Assembly: GCA_034004685.1 (NCBI GenBank)
Contig: JAVEWG010000003.1
Span: forward strand, 1-64,000
Direction of reading: 5' to 3'
Source of the DNA: JAEUNX01 sp034004685
GTDB lineage: Bacteria; Pseudomonadota; Gammaproteobacteria; Burkholderiales; Rhodocyclaceae
Length of the DNA stretch: 64,000 nucleotides
Of this stretch, positions 49,775 to 59,093 are shown in pieces. The notes under the pieces were generated by a model. It was not told the origin of the DNA and did no database searches. It was given only the letters and a program-made list of their open reading frames with translations. Position 1 is the first letter of the stretch, and each line of letters begins with the position of its first letter. Made by a program: the position numbers and the translations under genes.

Positions 49775-50784
49775 GCGGCAAGCTCCTGGGGAAAGGGGGC
49801 GACGGAGGGGGCGGCCTCGGCCTGGCGGATGAAGAAGTCATCCACCGCCGCGAGCTGGCTCGCCACGTCGGGCTGGACGTTGAGGTGCTGACGGAAGGCG
49901 GCGGCTCCAGGGATGCCACCGGTGTACCAGGCGATGTGCTTGCGGGCGATGCGCACCCCGGCCTCCTCGCCGTAGAAGGCATGGAGGTCCGCCAGGTGTT
50001 CCCGGCAGATACGGTGGATTTCGCTCAGGGTGGGGGCGGGCAGCTCCCGGCCGGTGGCCAGGAAGTGCTCGATCTCCCGGAAGATCCAGGGCCGGCCCTG
50101 GGCGGCGCGGCCGATCATCAGGCCGTCGGCGCCGGTTCTGACCAGGACTTCCCGGGCCTTGGCGGGGGAGGTGATGTCGCCGTTGGCGACCACCGGGATG
50201 CGGACCCGGGCCTTCACCTCGGCGATGGTGTCGTACTCGGCGGAGCCGGTGTAGCGGTCTTCCCGGGTGCGGCCGTGGATGGCCAGCATGCGGATGCCGG
50301 CGGATTCCGCCAGGCGGGCGATGCGCGGGGCATTGCGCTGGGCGCGGTCCCAGCCGGTGCGGATCTTGAGGGTCACCGGGGTGTCGGGCACGGCCGCCAC
50401 CACCGCGTCGAGGATCCGGCCCACCAGGGTTTCGTCCCGCATCAGGGCGGAGCCCGCCATCACGTTACAGACCTTCTTGGCCGGGCAGCCCATGTTGATG
50501 TCGATGATCCGGGCGCCCTGATCCACGTTGTGGCGGGCGGCCTGGGCCATCATGGCCGGGTCGGCCCCGGCGATCTGCACCGAGATCGGGCCAGGCTCGC
50601 CGGCGTGGTTGGTGCGCCGCCGGGTCTTGGCGGTGGCGTAGAGCAGCGCGTTGGCGGTGACCATCTCGGAAACCGCCAGGCCGGCCCCCATCCGTTTGCA
50701 CAGCTGGCGGAAGGGTCGATCCGTCACCCCGGCCATGGGCGCGACGAAAAGGTTGTTCCGCAGGGAGAAACCAGCTAGTTGCAT
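49771..50784 (-). CDS. dusB: tRNA-dihydrouridine synthase B
   Basis: The 337-residue flavoprotein reduces uridine to dihydrouridine in the tRNA D-loop. It has the TIM-barrel start LFVAPMAGVTDRPFRQLCKRMGA, the catalytic Cys in DINMGCPAKKVCN, the FMN-binding RTGW and IHGRTR segments, VVANGDI and GADGLMIGRAAQGRPW. Its 3' end overlaps fis, and the pair are expected to be co-transcribed. A gap of 96 bases separates it from ubiH upstream. Confidence 0.96.
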   Translation of the reverse strand: MQLAGFSLRNNLFVAPMAGVTDRPFRQLCKRMGAGLAVSEMVTANALLYATAKTRRRTNHAGEPGPISVQIAGADPAMMAQAARHNVDQGARIIDINMGCPAKKVCNVMAGSALMRDETLVGRILDAVVAAVPDTPVTLKIRTGWDRAQRNAPRIARLAESAGIRMLAIHGRTREDRYTGSAEYDTIAEVKARVRIPVVANGDITSPAKAREVLVRTGADGLMIGRAAQGRPWIFREIEHFLATGRELPAPTLSEIHRICREHLADLHAFYGEEAGVRIARKHIAWYTGGIPGAAAFRQHLNVQPDVASQLAAVDDFFIRQAEAAPSVAPFPQELAA

Positions 50785-50880
50785 GGGTATTGAGGGAAAG
50801 GGGGTGGTCCGCCAGGGGGCGTATTCTACTCCAAGCCAACAGGCCTGGCGTGGGGCGCAATCCCCCTCAAGGTGCCCGTT

Positions 50881-52023
50881 TCAGGGCCAGGCCCGGGCGC
50901 CGAACATCATGCGCTTGGCCACCAGATGGCGCAGGGGCGGGAACAGGTCCAGGGCCAGCAGCCCGGCCCCCCGGGCGTGGCGCAGGGGCGCCAGATCGTT
51001 GCTGAAGAGGCGCACCAGGCCATCGGTGAAACCGATGGTGCCCCGTCGGTCGAGCTGGCGATGGCGGCCGTAGCGGGCCAGTAGGGCCGGGGCGCCGGGG
51101 TCGCCAGGACGATCCAGCAGGCAGCGGGCCAGGGCGAAGACGTCCCGCAGGGCCAGGTTGAAGCCCTGGCCGGCCACCGGGTGGAGGGTCTGGGCGGCGT
51201 TGCCCAGCCACACCGTGCGCGGGCCCACCGGCTGGCGGCGGTAGCGCAGGGCCAAGGGGTAGGTGAGGAGCGGATCCACTTCGGTCAGGCGCAGGCGGCC
51301 GCCAAAGCGGGATTCCAGTTCGGCCCGATAGTCCCCCGCCGGCAGGGCTTTGAGACGTTCCGCCTCGGCCGGGGTGGCAGTATGGACCACCGCGTAGCGC
51401 TTGCCGAAGGGCAGCAGGGCCAGGGGGCCCTGGGGGGTGAAGCGTTCCCAGGCGGTGCCCTGATGGGGGGCCGCCGGGGTGGCCAGGGTGATGGCGGCGG
51501 TCTGGCCGTAATCCCGGGTCACCACATCCCGATCTCCCTCCTGGACGCCGCCTTCAGCACAGGCCACCAGGCGGGCTTCCAGGGTCCGGGGGGTGGCACC
51601 CCCGAGATTGGCGGTGATGCGCGCCCCTTGCGGGTCGAGGGCGGTGACCGGGCTTTCCGCCAGGATGGGAAGGCCGGCGGCCCTCACCGCAGCTTCCAGG
51701 GCCTGGGCCAGTTCTCCGGCGGAGGCCACGTAGCCCAGGGCCGGCAGGCCGTAGTCCGCGGCCTGGAGCCGGGTGCGGCCCAGGCCCCCTTGTTGGGAAA
51801 CGTGGATGGTGGTGATGGGGGTGGCCGGGAAGCGGCCCCATACGCCCAGGCGCTCCAGGGTCAGGCGGGTGCCATGGGCCAGGGCCAGGGCCCGGGGGTC
51901 AAGGCTGGCGGCCTGGGGCGGGCGGGCGTCCGCCAGGGCGATGGCGAGGCCGGAATCCTTGAGGGCCAGGGCGAGGGACAGGCCCACCGGGCCGGCGCCC
52001 ACGATCAGCAGGTCAGGCGCCAT
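50881..52023 (-). CDS. ubiH: UbiH-type FAD-dependent ubiquinone hydroxylase
   Basis: The 380-residue product is a flavoprotein monooxygenase of ubiquinone synthesis. The FAD motif LLIVGAGPVGLSLALAL starts the protein, and GNAAQTLHPVAGQGFNLALRDVFALA is the second FAD contact in the form typical of UbiH. It hydroxylates the ring at an aromatic position; exact regiospecificity (UbiH versus UbiF or UbiI) cannot be read with certainty. Its start overlaps the end of pepP by 11 bases, so the two are coupled. Confidence 0.88.
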   Translation of the reverse strand: MAPDLLIVGAGPVGLSLALALKDSGLAIALADARPPQAASLDPRALALAHGTRLTLERLGVWGRFPATPITTIHVSQQGGLGRTRLQAADYGLPALGYVASAGELAQALEAAVRAAGLPILAESPVTALDPQGARITANLGGATPRTLEARLVACAEGGVQEGDRDVVTRDYGQTAAITLATPAAPHQGTAWERFTPQGPLALLPFGKRYAVVHTATPAEAERLKALPAGDYRAELESRFGGRLRLTEVDPLLTYPLALRYRRQPVGPRTVWLGNAAQTLHPVAGQGFNLALRDVFALARCLLDRPGDPGAPALLARYGRHRQLDRRGTIGFTDGLVRLFSNDLAPLRHARGAGLLALDLFPPLRHLVAKRMMFGARAWP

Positions 52024-53365
52024 GGCGGGCATCCCTCATCAGGGCCTCGATGTCGGCCACTTGTTTTGGGGTAGCGGCGGTGATGAGTTCATGACCGTCA
52101 GGGGTGACCAGGGCGTCGTCCTCGATACGAATGCCGATGTTCCAGAAAGCTTCGGGCACGTCGTCCCCGGCGCGGATGTAGCAGCCCGGCTCGACGGTAA
52201 GCATCATGCCCGGCTCCAGGGGGCGCCACTGGCCGGCCAGCTTGTATTCCCCGGCGTCGTGCACGTCCCGCCCCAGCCAGTGGCCGGTGCGGTGCATGTA
52301 GAAGCGCCGGTAGCTGCCGGTTTCCAGGACGCTATCCAGGCTGCCGGTGAGTAGCCCCAGGTCCAGCAGGCCCTGGGCCAGCACCTTCACCGCGGCGTCG
52401 TGGGGCTCATTCCAGGGGGTGCCGGGTCGGATGTGCCCGCAGGCGGCGGCCTGGGTGGCCAGCACCAGTTCGTAGACCTCCCGCTGGGGGCCGGAGAAAC
52501 GGCCATTGACCGGAAATGTGCGGGTGATGTCCGAGGCGTAGCCGTCCAGTTCGCAGCCGGCGTCGATGAGGAGGAGTTCCCCATCCGCCATGGGCCGGTC
52601 GTTTTCCACATAGTGCAGTACGCAGGCGTTGGCGCCGCTGGCCACGATGGAGGCGTAGGCCGGGGCCTGGGCGCCATGGCGGCGAAAGGCGTGGAGCAGT
52701 TCGGCCTCCACCTCGTATTCGAAGGCGCCAGGACGGGCGGCGGCCATGGCCCGGCGATGAGCTTCGTCGCTGATCCGGGCGGCCTGGCGCATGGTGGCGA
52801 TCTCGCTGGCGTCCTTCACCAGACGCATCTCGTCCAGGGTCAGTCGCACGTCCCGGATTGCGCCGGGGGGCACCACGCCGGCCCTGGCATTGCCCCGCAC
52901 GGTGTTGAGGGCGGTGGTGATGCGGGCATCGAAGTCGGCGTCGAACCCCAGGGAGTAGTGGATGGCCGGCTGGTCGGCGAAGAGTTCCGGCAGGCGCAGG
53001 GGCAGCTCGGCGATGGGGTGGGCGGCGTCCAGGCCGAAGGCTTCCCGGGCACCGTCCGGGCCAAAGCGGTAGCCGTCCCAGATTTCCCGCTCCATGTCCT
53101 TTTCCCGGCAGAACAGGATGCTCCGGGGGGCGGCCCCGGTCCTGCTGCCGGCTGCCAGCACCAGCACCGCCTCGGGCTCGGGAAAGCCGGTGAGGTAGTG
53201 GAAATAGCTGTCGGGGCGGTAGGGGTAGAGGGTGTCCCGGTTGCGAGCCCGCTCGGGGGCGGTGGGGATCACCGCCACGCCGCCCCCCTCGGCGGCCATC
53301 CGGTCGAGGAGGCGTTGGCGGCGGGCCTGGAAGGGGGCGATGTGACGGGCTGGGGTGGCGTCCAT
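52013..53365 (-). CDS. pepP: Xaa-Pro aminopeptidase P
   Basis: The 450-residue metalloprotease removes the N-terminal residue before proline. The creatinase/aminopeptidase N domain (NRDTLYPYRPDSYFHYLTGF) is followed by the pitta-bread catalytic domain. Metal ligands are visible in LLIDAGCELDGYASDITRTFPVNG (two Asp), HRTGHWLGRDVHD (His), MLTVEPGCYI (Glu) and GIRIEDDALVT (Glu). Its pairing with ubiH is widespread in proteobacteria. It follows murU by 15 bases. Confidence 0.95.
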   Translation of the reverse strand: MDATPARHIAPFQARRQRLLDRMAAEGGGVAVIPTAPERARNRDTLYPYRPDSYFHYLTGFPEPEAVLVLAAGSRTGAAPRSILFCREKDMEREIWDGYRFGPDGAREAFGLDAAHPIAELPLRLPELFADQPAIHYSLGFDADFDARITTALNTVRGNARAGVVPPGAIRDVRLTLDEMRLVKDASEIATMRQAARISDEAHRRAMAAARPGAFEYEVEAELLHAFRRHGAQAPAYASIVASGANACVLHYVENDRPMADGELLLIDAGCELDGYASDITRTFPVNGRFSGPQREVYELVLATQAAACGHIRPGTPWNEPHDAAVKVLAQGLLDLGLLTGSLDSVLETGSYRRFYMHRTGHWLGRDVHDAGEYKLAGQWRPLEPGMMLTVEPGCYIRAGDDVPEAFWNIGIRIEDDALVTPDGHELITAATPKQVADIEALMRDARHGA

Positions 53366-53380
53366 GGTGGTGATGATTTT

Positions 53381-54079
53381 TCAGAGAGGGGTGGAATTTC
53401 GAGTCCGCAGGAGGACATCCAGTTCGGCCAGGCGCTCGGGGGTGCCGATGTCCAGCCACAGGCCGCCATGATATTCCCCGCTGACCCGGCCTTGGTCCAT
53501 GGCCGCCCGCAGCAGGGGGGCCAGGCGGATCGGCGCCCCCGCCGGCAGGGGGGCGAAGAGGGCGGGGTGGTAGAGGCCGATGCCGGAGAAGGTCAGGCAG
53601 GGTTCTCCCTGGGTGTGGACCCGGCCGCCGTCCAGGATGAAATCGCCCTTCGGGTGGTGGGGTGGGTTGGGTACCAGCACCAGGTGGGCCAGCAGGCCCT
53701 TGGCCGAGAGGGTGGAAGCGCGGCCCAGGAGGGGGGCGAAGTCCACATCGGCGTGGATGTCCCCATTGACCACCAGGAAGGGTTCGTCCCCCAGCAGCGC
53801 CAGGGCCTGGCGGATGCCGCCGGCGGTTTCCAGGGCGCGCTCTTCCCGGGACCAGGCGATGGCCACCCCCAGGGTGCTGCCGTCCCCGAAGGCGTCTTCC
53901 AGCTGTTGGCCCAGGTGGGCGTGGTTGATCACCAGTTGGGTGACGCCGGCCTCCCGCAGGGCCTCGATATGCCACTGGATGAGGGGCTTGCCGCCAGCGG
54001 GCAGGAGGGGCTTGGGGCAGTGGTCGGTGAGGGGGCGCATCCGCTCCCCCCGGCCGGCCGCCAGGATCATGGCTTTCAT
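53381..54079 (-). CDS. murU: N-acetylmuramate-1-phosphate uridylyltransferase
   Basis: The 232-residue product is a small nucleotidyltransferase with the pyrophosphorylase signature MKAMILAAGRGERMRPLTDHCPKPLLPAGGKPLI and metal Asp in VVNGDIHAD, then LDIGTPERLAEL near the end. Together with AmgK it forms UDP-MurNAc from recycled MurNAc, bypassing the fosfomycin-sensitive MurA step. The immediately upstream gene, 10 bases away, is the kinase partner, which strongly supports this role over a generic sugar-1-phosphate transferase. Confidence 0.9.
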   Translation of the reverse strand: MKAMILAAGRGERMRPLTDHCPKPLLPAGGKPLIQWHIEALREAGVTQLVINHAHLGQQLEDAFGDGSTLGVAIAWSREERALETAGGIRQALALLGDEPFLVVNGDIHADVDFAPLLGRASTLSAKGLLAHLVLVPNPPHHPKGDFILDGGRVHTQGEPCLTFSGIGLYHPALFAPLPAGAPIRLAPLLRAAMDQGRVSGEYHGGLWLDIGTPERLAELDVLLRTRNSTPL

Positions 54080-54089
54080 GGGTGGGGCC

Positions 54090-55088
54090 TCAGAAGGTGT
54101 AGCCCACGTCGTGGTCCCGGCCTTCCACCTGGTCCAGCAGTTTCAGCAGGGGCCCCAGTTCCCGGTAACGCTCGCAGGCCCGGCGCAGGTAGTCCATGAC
54201 CAGGGGCATGTCCTTGAGGTAGCCCGCCTTGCCGTCCCGGTGGTACAGGCGGGCGAAGATCCCCAGCACCTTGAGGTGGCGCTGGACCCCCATCCATTCG
54301 TAATCCCGGTGGAACTCGCCGAAGTCTTCCCGCACCGGCAGGCCGACCTTGCGGGCCGCTTCCCAATAGCGGGCCAGGAGATCCAGCACGAAGTCTTCCT
54401 CCCAGCGGATGTAGGCGTCCTTGAAGAGGGAGGCCAGATCGTAGGTGATGGGGCCGTACACCGCGTCCTGGAAGTCCAGCACCCCGGGGTTGGGTTGGCT
54501 CACCATGAGATTGCGGCAGTGGTAGTCCCGATGGACGAAGACCCGAGGCTCGGCCAGGTTGCGGGCCAAAATGGCCTCGAAGGCTTGGTGGAGGGTGGCT
54601 TGCTGGTCGGTGGACAGTTCCACCCCCTTGTGGCGGCCCAGGTACCAGGTGGGAAAGAGGTCCAGCTCCCGGGCGAGGAGGGCCCGGTCGTAGTCTGGCA
54701 GCACTCCGGGGCGGCTGGCGGCCTGGATGGCGATCAGGGCCCCCAGGGCGTCGGCATACAGGTGGTGGGCGTTGGCGGGGGTGAGGGCGTCCAGGTAGGT
54801 GGTGCTGCCCAGGTCAGAGAGGAGCAGAAAGCCTTGTTCCAGATCCTGCTCCTCCACCCTGGGGACGTGGGCGCCGGCAGCGCCGAAGAGTTCCGCCACC
54901 TGGAGGTAGGGGCGGCAGTCTTCGTGGCTGGGGGGGGCATCCATGACGATGCGGGGGGTGGGGTCGTCGTCGAAGATCACCCGGAAATAGCGGCGGAAGC
55001 TGGCGTCGGCCGATGCCGGCTGGATTTGATAGGCGCGGCCGGGGCGTCGCTGGGCGAGCCAGGCTTGAAGCTGGGCAAGGCGTTCCAA
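54090..55088 (-). CDS. amgK: N-acetylmuramate/N-acetylglucosamine kinase AmgK
   Basis: The 332-residue product is an aminoglycoside-phosphotransferase-fold kinase that phosphorylates MurNAc at the anomeric position. SADASFRRYFRV, FLLLSDLGSTTYLD, the catalytic loop VFVHRDYHCRNLMV and magnesium-binding VLDFQDAVYGPITYDLASLFKD are present. TTG 55088 is chosen because GGAG lies seven bases upstream and it gives the standard start. A longer frame to 55190 would run into the lptD promoter region. It heads the amgK-murU-pepP-ubiH run and diverges from lptD. Confidence 0.9.
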   Translation of the reverse strand: MERLAQLQAWLAQRRPGRAYQIQPASADASFRRYFRVIFDDDPTPRIVMDAPPSHEDCRPYLQVAELFGAAGAHVPRVEEQDLEQGFLLLSDLGSTTYLDALTPANAHHLYADALGALIAIQAASRPGVLPDYDRALLARELDLFPTWYLGRHKGVELSTDQQATLHQAFEAILARNLAEPRVFVHRDYHCRNLMVSQPNPGVLDFQDAVYGPITYDLASLFKDAYIRWEEDFVLDLLARYWEAARKVGLPVREDFGEFHRDYEWMGVQRHLKVLGIFARLYHRDGKAGYLKDMPLVMDYLRRACERYRELGPLLKLLDQVEGRDHDVGYTF

Positions 55089-55169
55089 GGAATATCTCCA
55101 CCGTTGGGGAGGGCCCGGTTGCCTGATCGCGAGCCATCGCTCGATGGTCAAGGAGGAGGGGCCCTCATG

Positions 55170-55175
55170 TACAAT
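55170..55175 (+). promoter_or_regulatory. Possible -10 element of the lptD operon
   Basis: TACAAT preceded by TG one base upstream (an extended -10 pattern) lies between divergent amgK and lptD, about 57 bases before the lptD start. No clear -35 hexamer is found, which an extended -10 would tolerate. Tentative. Confidence 0.35.
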
Positions 55176-55231
55176 TGCCAATTTTACCAAGCGTCACGGC
55201 TTACCGCGTGGGCCGGGGCGGGAATCAGGAG

Positions 55232-57751
55232 ATGGGTTTGCGACCGCCTCGTCTGCAATCGCCGGTCGGACCGCGCCTCAAGCGGCTCCCGCTGTTGTTG
55301 TTCTGGATGTCCGGCAGCGTTTTCGCCGCCGGGCTCGGGCCTTTGGAAGTTTCGCCGGACTTGATCCGCCCGTCATCGCCGAAGGGCGCTTTAGCGCCGG
55401 TGGGCGCGGCCAACTCCCTGCCGCCCCGCCCCAAGACCGAGGCTGGCGGGGCCCCGGCGGCCAGGCCGGTGGCGGCCACGCCGGCCGGCGTAACGGTCCG
55501 CCCCCAGCCGGCGCCGCCCGCAGCGGCCGCCGCCGCGCGGGTGGCTGTGCCGGAAAATCTTGCCAAGGGGGCCACCTGGGTGGAGGCCCGCAGCGTGAGC
55601 GGGGTCCAGAACGTGGACATGGTGGCCGAGGGTGACGCGGTGCTGGTCCGGGATGACCTGACCCTGCGGGCCGACCGGCTGACTTACCAGCAGCTCGCCG
55701 ACCAGGCGGAGGCCACCGGCAACGTCCGCCTGGAGCGGGGCCAGGAATCCATGCAGGGCCCCCGGGCCAGCCTCCAGCTGGGCGCCCATACCGGGGAATT
55801 CGATTCCCCCGCCTATACGGTAAGCCGTCAGAACACCCCTGAGCCGGGGATGCCGGCCCAGTCGGTCACCGGCAGCGGCCACGCTGACAAGCTCTATTTC
55901 GAGGGCGAGAACCAGTACCGGCTGACCAATGCTACCTGGTCTACCTGCAAGGCCGAGGATCCGGACTGGTACATCCGCGCCCAGGAACTCAAGCTGGACT
56001 ATGACCGCCAGGTGGGCGAGGCTCAGGGCGGGGCGGTGGTGTTCAAGGATGTACCCCTGCTGTACATGCCCTGGGCGGATTTCCCCCTGGCCAACCAGCG
56101 CCAGTCGGGTTTCCTGTCCCCCACGTTCGGCACGTCCACCAAGACCGGTCTGGACCTGGCCGCGCCTTACTACTGGAACATCGCCCCCAATTACGACGCC
56201 ACCCTGACGCCCCGTTTCATGGGGCGGCGGGGCGTGCAGATGGGAGGCGAGTTCCGTTACCTCACCCCGGGATACAAGGGCGAGACCCGCCTGGAGTGGC
56301 TGCCCGAGGACCGGGTGGCGGGCGGCGCCCGGGCGGCGGGCTCGATCCAGCACAGCCAGGTGTTCATGCCCGGCCTGGTGGCCTCGGTAAACCTCAATCG
56401 GGTTTCGGACAGCCAGTACTTCGAGGATCTGTCCACCCGGCTGAGCAATATTTCCCAGTCCAACCTGGTCCAGGAGGGGCGGGTGAGCTATTCCGCCGGC
56501 GGTTGGTGGGATGTCTCGGGTCTGGTGCAGTCCTACCAGACCTTGAGCGGCACCCGGCCCTACCGGCGGATGCCCCAGCTGAGCCTCAACGCCCATCGCG
56601 CCGAACTGCCCCTGGGCGTGGCTGTGGCCATGAAGGGGGAATATACCCAGTTCGAGATTCCCGACCAGGATCGTCCCGAGGGCAGCCGCACGGTGCTCTA
56701 TCCCCAGATCAGTCTGCCCCTGGAGACGGCCGCCTTCAGCCTGACCCCCAAGCTGGGGGTGCATCACACCCAGTATTCCCTGGACCGGCCCCTGGACCCG
56801 AAGGCCGACTCCCTGACCCGGACCCTGCCTATCGCCACGCTGGATGGCGCGGTGGTCTTCGAGCGGGATTGGTCCTTTGGCGGGCGCAACTTCATCCAGA
56901 CCCTGGAGCCGCGCCTCTACTACGTTTACATCCCCTACGAGAAGCAGAATCCGGCCCAGTACCCGATCTTCGACAGCGGCTATTACGATTTCAACTTCGC
57001 CCAGATCTTCTCGGAGAACATCTTCGCCGGCAGCGACCGCATCGCCAACGCCAATCAGCTCACCGCCGCCGTCACCTCCCGCCTGATCGATCCGGCCACC
57101 GGCGCCGAGCGGCTCAAGGCCGCCATCGGCCAGCGCTACTATTTCGAGGATCAGCGGGTGCTCCTTAATGCCAGCGACGTGGCGCGCAGCGGCAAGCGGG
57201 CGGACATCGTGGCGGCCTTCGGTGGCCGGGTGGCGGACAAGACCACCCTGGACACCGGCTGGCAGTACAACCCCCGGGACGGGGAAACCGAGCGCTTCAA
57301 CTTCGACCTGCGCTGGCAGCCCGAGTACGCCAAGGCCCTGGGCCTGGCCTGGCGCTACAAGCGCAACCCGGACAATGCCGATCCCCTGCGCCCCACCGGC
57401 TATCGGGACATCGACATCACCGGCCAGTGGCCCTTCGGCGGCGGCTGGTACGGGGTGGGGCGATTCAACCGTTCCTTGCTGGAGCATCGCACCACCGAGG
57501 CCATTGCCGGCCTGGAGTATGACGGGGGCTGCTGGGTGGTGCGTACCGCCTTGCACCGCTACGTGAGCCGCAACAGCCAGTCCGACACCATCGAGAACTC
57601 CGGTTCCACCACGGCCTTCTTTGTCCAGCTGGAACTCAACGGCCTGTCCAGCCTGGGCTCCAGCCCCCTGACTTTGCTGCGTCGCAGCGTGCCGGGGTAC
57701 GGCAAGATCAACGACACTTCCGCCGCCGGCCTGTTCGGCGCCAACGAGTAA
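55232..57751 (+). CDS. lptD: LPS-assembly protein LptD
   Basis: The 839-residue product is the outer-membrane barrel that, with LptE, places lipopolysaccharide on the cell surface. It has a signal peptide (cleavage near VFAA), an Ala/Pro-rich linker, the periplasmic beta-jellyroll (LTLRADRLTYQQLADQAEATGNVRL) and a large barrel with VFKDVPLLYMPWADFPL and the Cys in STCKAEDPDWYI. A late Cys in YDGGCWVVRTAL could form the interdomain disulfide. ATG 55232 is preferred to a longer frame. SurA, a known chaperone for outer-membrane barrels, is encoded 25 bases downstream. Confidence 0.95.
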   Translation: MGLRPPRLQSPVGPRLKRLPLLLFWMSGSVFAAGLGPLEVSPDLIRPSSPKGALAPVGAANSLPPRPKTEAGGAPAARPVAATPAGVTVRPQPAPPAAAAAARVAVPENLAKGATWVEARSVSGVQNVDMVAEGDAVLVRDDLTLRADRLTYQQLADQAEATGNVRLERGQESMQGPRASLQLGAHTGEFDSPAYTVSRQNTPEPGMPAQSVTGSGHADKLYFEGENQYRLTNATWSTCKAEDPDWYIRAQELKLDYDRQVGEAQGGAVVFKDVPLLYMPWADFPLANQRQSGFLSPTFGTSTKTGLDLAAPYYWNIAPNYDATLTPRFMGRRGVQMGGEFRYLTPGYKGETRLEWLPEDRVAGGARAAGSIQHSQVFMPGLVASVNLNRVSDSQYFEDLSTRLSNISQSNLVQEGRVSYSAGGWWDVSGLVQSYQTLSGTRPYRRMPQLSLNAHRAELPLGVAVAMKGEYTQFEIPDQDRPEGSRTVLYPQISLPLETAAFSLTPKLGVHHTQYSLDRPLDPKADSLTRTLPIATLDGAVVFERDWSFGGRNFIQTLEPRLYYVYIPYEKQNPAQYPIFDSGYYDFNFAQIFSENIFAGSDRIANANQLTAAVTSRLIDPATGAERLKAAIGQRYYFEDQRVLLNASDVARSGKRADIVAAFGGRVADKTTLDTGWQYNPRDGETERFNFDLRWQPEYAKALGLAWRYKRNPDNADPLRPTGYRDIDITGQWPFGGGWYGVGRFNRSLLEHRTTEAIAGLEYDGGCWVVRTALHRYVSRNSQSDTIENSGSTTAFFVQLELNGLSSLGSSPLTLLRRSVPGYGKINDTSAAGLFGANE

Positions 57752-57776
57752 TCCGCCATTCCTCCCCCTGGATTCC

Positions 57777-59093
57777 ATGAACACGATTCTTCCCGCCCGT
57801 TCTTTCCGCGCCCTGGGCGCCGCCCTTGGTTTGCTGGTATTGCCCTCCCTGGCCCCGGCCGCCCCCGCCTCCCAGGCGGTGGATCGCATCGTGGCGGTGG
57901 TTAACGACGAGGCCGTCACCGGGCTGGAGCTGCGGGATCGGGTCGAGGCGGCGGTACGCCAGCTGCAGCGCCAGGGCACGCCCCTGCCGCCCCAGGATGT
58001 GCTGGAAAAGCAGGTCCTGGAGCGCATCATCCTGGAGCGGGCCCAGACCCAGCTGGCCAAGGATTCCGGCCTCAAGGTGGACGACGCCACCCTGGAGCGG
58101 GCCATTGCCCGCATCGCCGATTCCAACCAGATGGACATGGCCACCTTCCGGGCCGCCGTGGAAAAGGACGGGCTCCCCTGGAACCGTTTCCGGGACAACA
58201 TCCGCAATGAAATCCTCCTGTCCCGCTTGCGGGAACGGGAGGTGGATAGCCGGGTGGTGGTGACCGACGCCGAGGTGGACAACTTCCTGGCCAACAACCC
58301 CGAAGCCCTCTCCGGCGAGGAGTTCATGATCGCCCACATCCTGCTTCGGGCGCCGGACGGTGCTTCGCCGGAGCAGTTGATGCGACTCAAGGCCCGGGCC
58401 GACGAAGTGATGGCCCGGCTCCGGTCCGGCGACGACTTCTCCCGGGTGGCGGCCACCTATTCCGATGCGCCGGATTCCACCAGCGGCGGCGTGGTGGGCT
58501 GGCGTGGGCGGGATCGCATGCCGGCCCTGTTCCTGGATTCCATCAAGGATCTGCGGCCCGGCCAGATCACCCCGGTGCTGCGTAGCCCCGCCGGCTTGCA
58601 CATCATCAAGCTGATGGATCGCCGGGGGGGCGGGAAGGAGTCCTTGCAGCAGGTGGTCCAAACCCATGCGCGCCACATCCTGATCAAGACCTCCGAAGTG
58701 GTGTCCGACGCCGATGCGGAGCGCCGCCTTGCGACCCTGCGGGAGCGGGTGGTCAATGGCAGCGATTTCGGCGGACTGGCCAAGGCCAGCTCCGCCGATC
58801 TGTCCGCCGCCAAGGGCGGGGACCTGGGCTGGCTCAATCCGGGCGACACGGTTCCCGAATTCGAGCGGGCCATGGATGCCCTCAAGCCTGGCGAAGTGAG
58901 CAAGCCGATCCAGTCTCCCTTCGGCTGGCACCTGATCCAGGTGCTGGAGCGGCGCACCCAGGACGTTTCCAATGAACGCAAGCGCAACACCGCCCGGGCG
59001 GCCCTGCGGGAGCGCAAGGCCGACGAATCCTTCGACGACTGGCTGCGCCAGCTGCGGGATCGCACTTTCGTGGAATACCGGCTTGACCAGTAA
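57777..59093 (+). CDS. surA: Periplasmic chaperone/peptidyl-prolyl isomerase SurA
   Basis: The 438-residue product has a signal peptide (cleavage near APAAPA), the N-terminal chaperone domain (VDRIVAVVNDEAVTGLELRDRV), two parvulin-type domains (about 175-280 and 290-395, each with an HILLR or HILIK strand and GGxxGW) and a C-terminal helix. It helps outer-membrane proteins, including LptD, to fold. It is the second gene of the lptD-surA-pdxA-ksgA operon and overlaps pdxA by 11 bases. Confidence 0.95.
   Translation: MNTILPARSFRALGAALGLLVLPSLAPAAPASQAVDRIVAVVNDEAVTGLELRDRVEAAVRQLQRQGTPLPPQDVLEKQVLERIILERAQTQLAKDSGLKVDDATLERAIARIADSNQMDMATFRAAVEKDGLPWNRFRDNIRNEILLSRLREREVDSRVVVTDAEVDNFLANNPEALSGEEFMIAHILLRAPDGASPEQLMRLKARADEVMARLRSGDDFSRVAATYSDAPDSTSGGVVGWRGRDRMPALFLDSIKDLRPGQITPVLRSPAGLHIIKLMDRRGGGKESLQQVVQTHARHILIKTSEVVSDADAERRLATLRERVVNGSDFGGLAKASSADLSAAKGGDLGWLNPGDTVPEFERAMDALKPGEVSKPIQSPFGWHLIQVLERRTQDVSNERKRNTARAALRERKADESFDDWLRQLRDRTFVEYRLDQ

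Noticed and set aside
47864..49891. Plus-strand open frame of about 675 codons opposite purH and fis
   Set aside because: Shadow frame; purH and fis are certain on the other strand.
55391..58456. Minus-strand open frame of over 1000 codons opposite lptD and surA
   Set aside because: It is low-complexity and rich in Gly/Ala/Arg/Gln, has no recognisable motif, and lies opposite two clear genes. Long antisense frames are expected in DNA of this G+C content.
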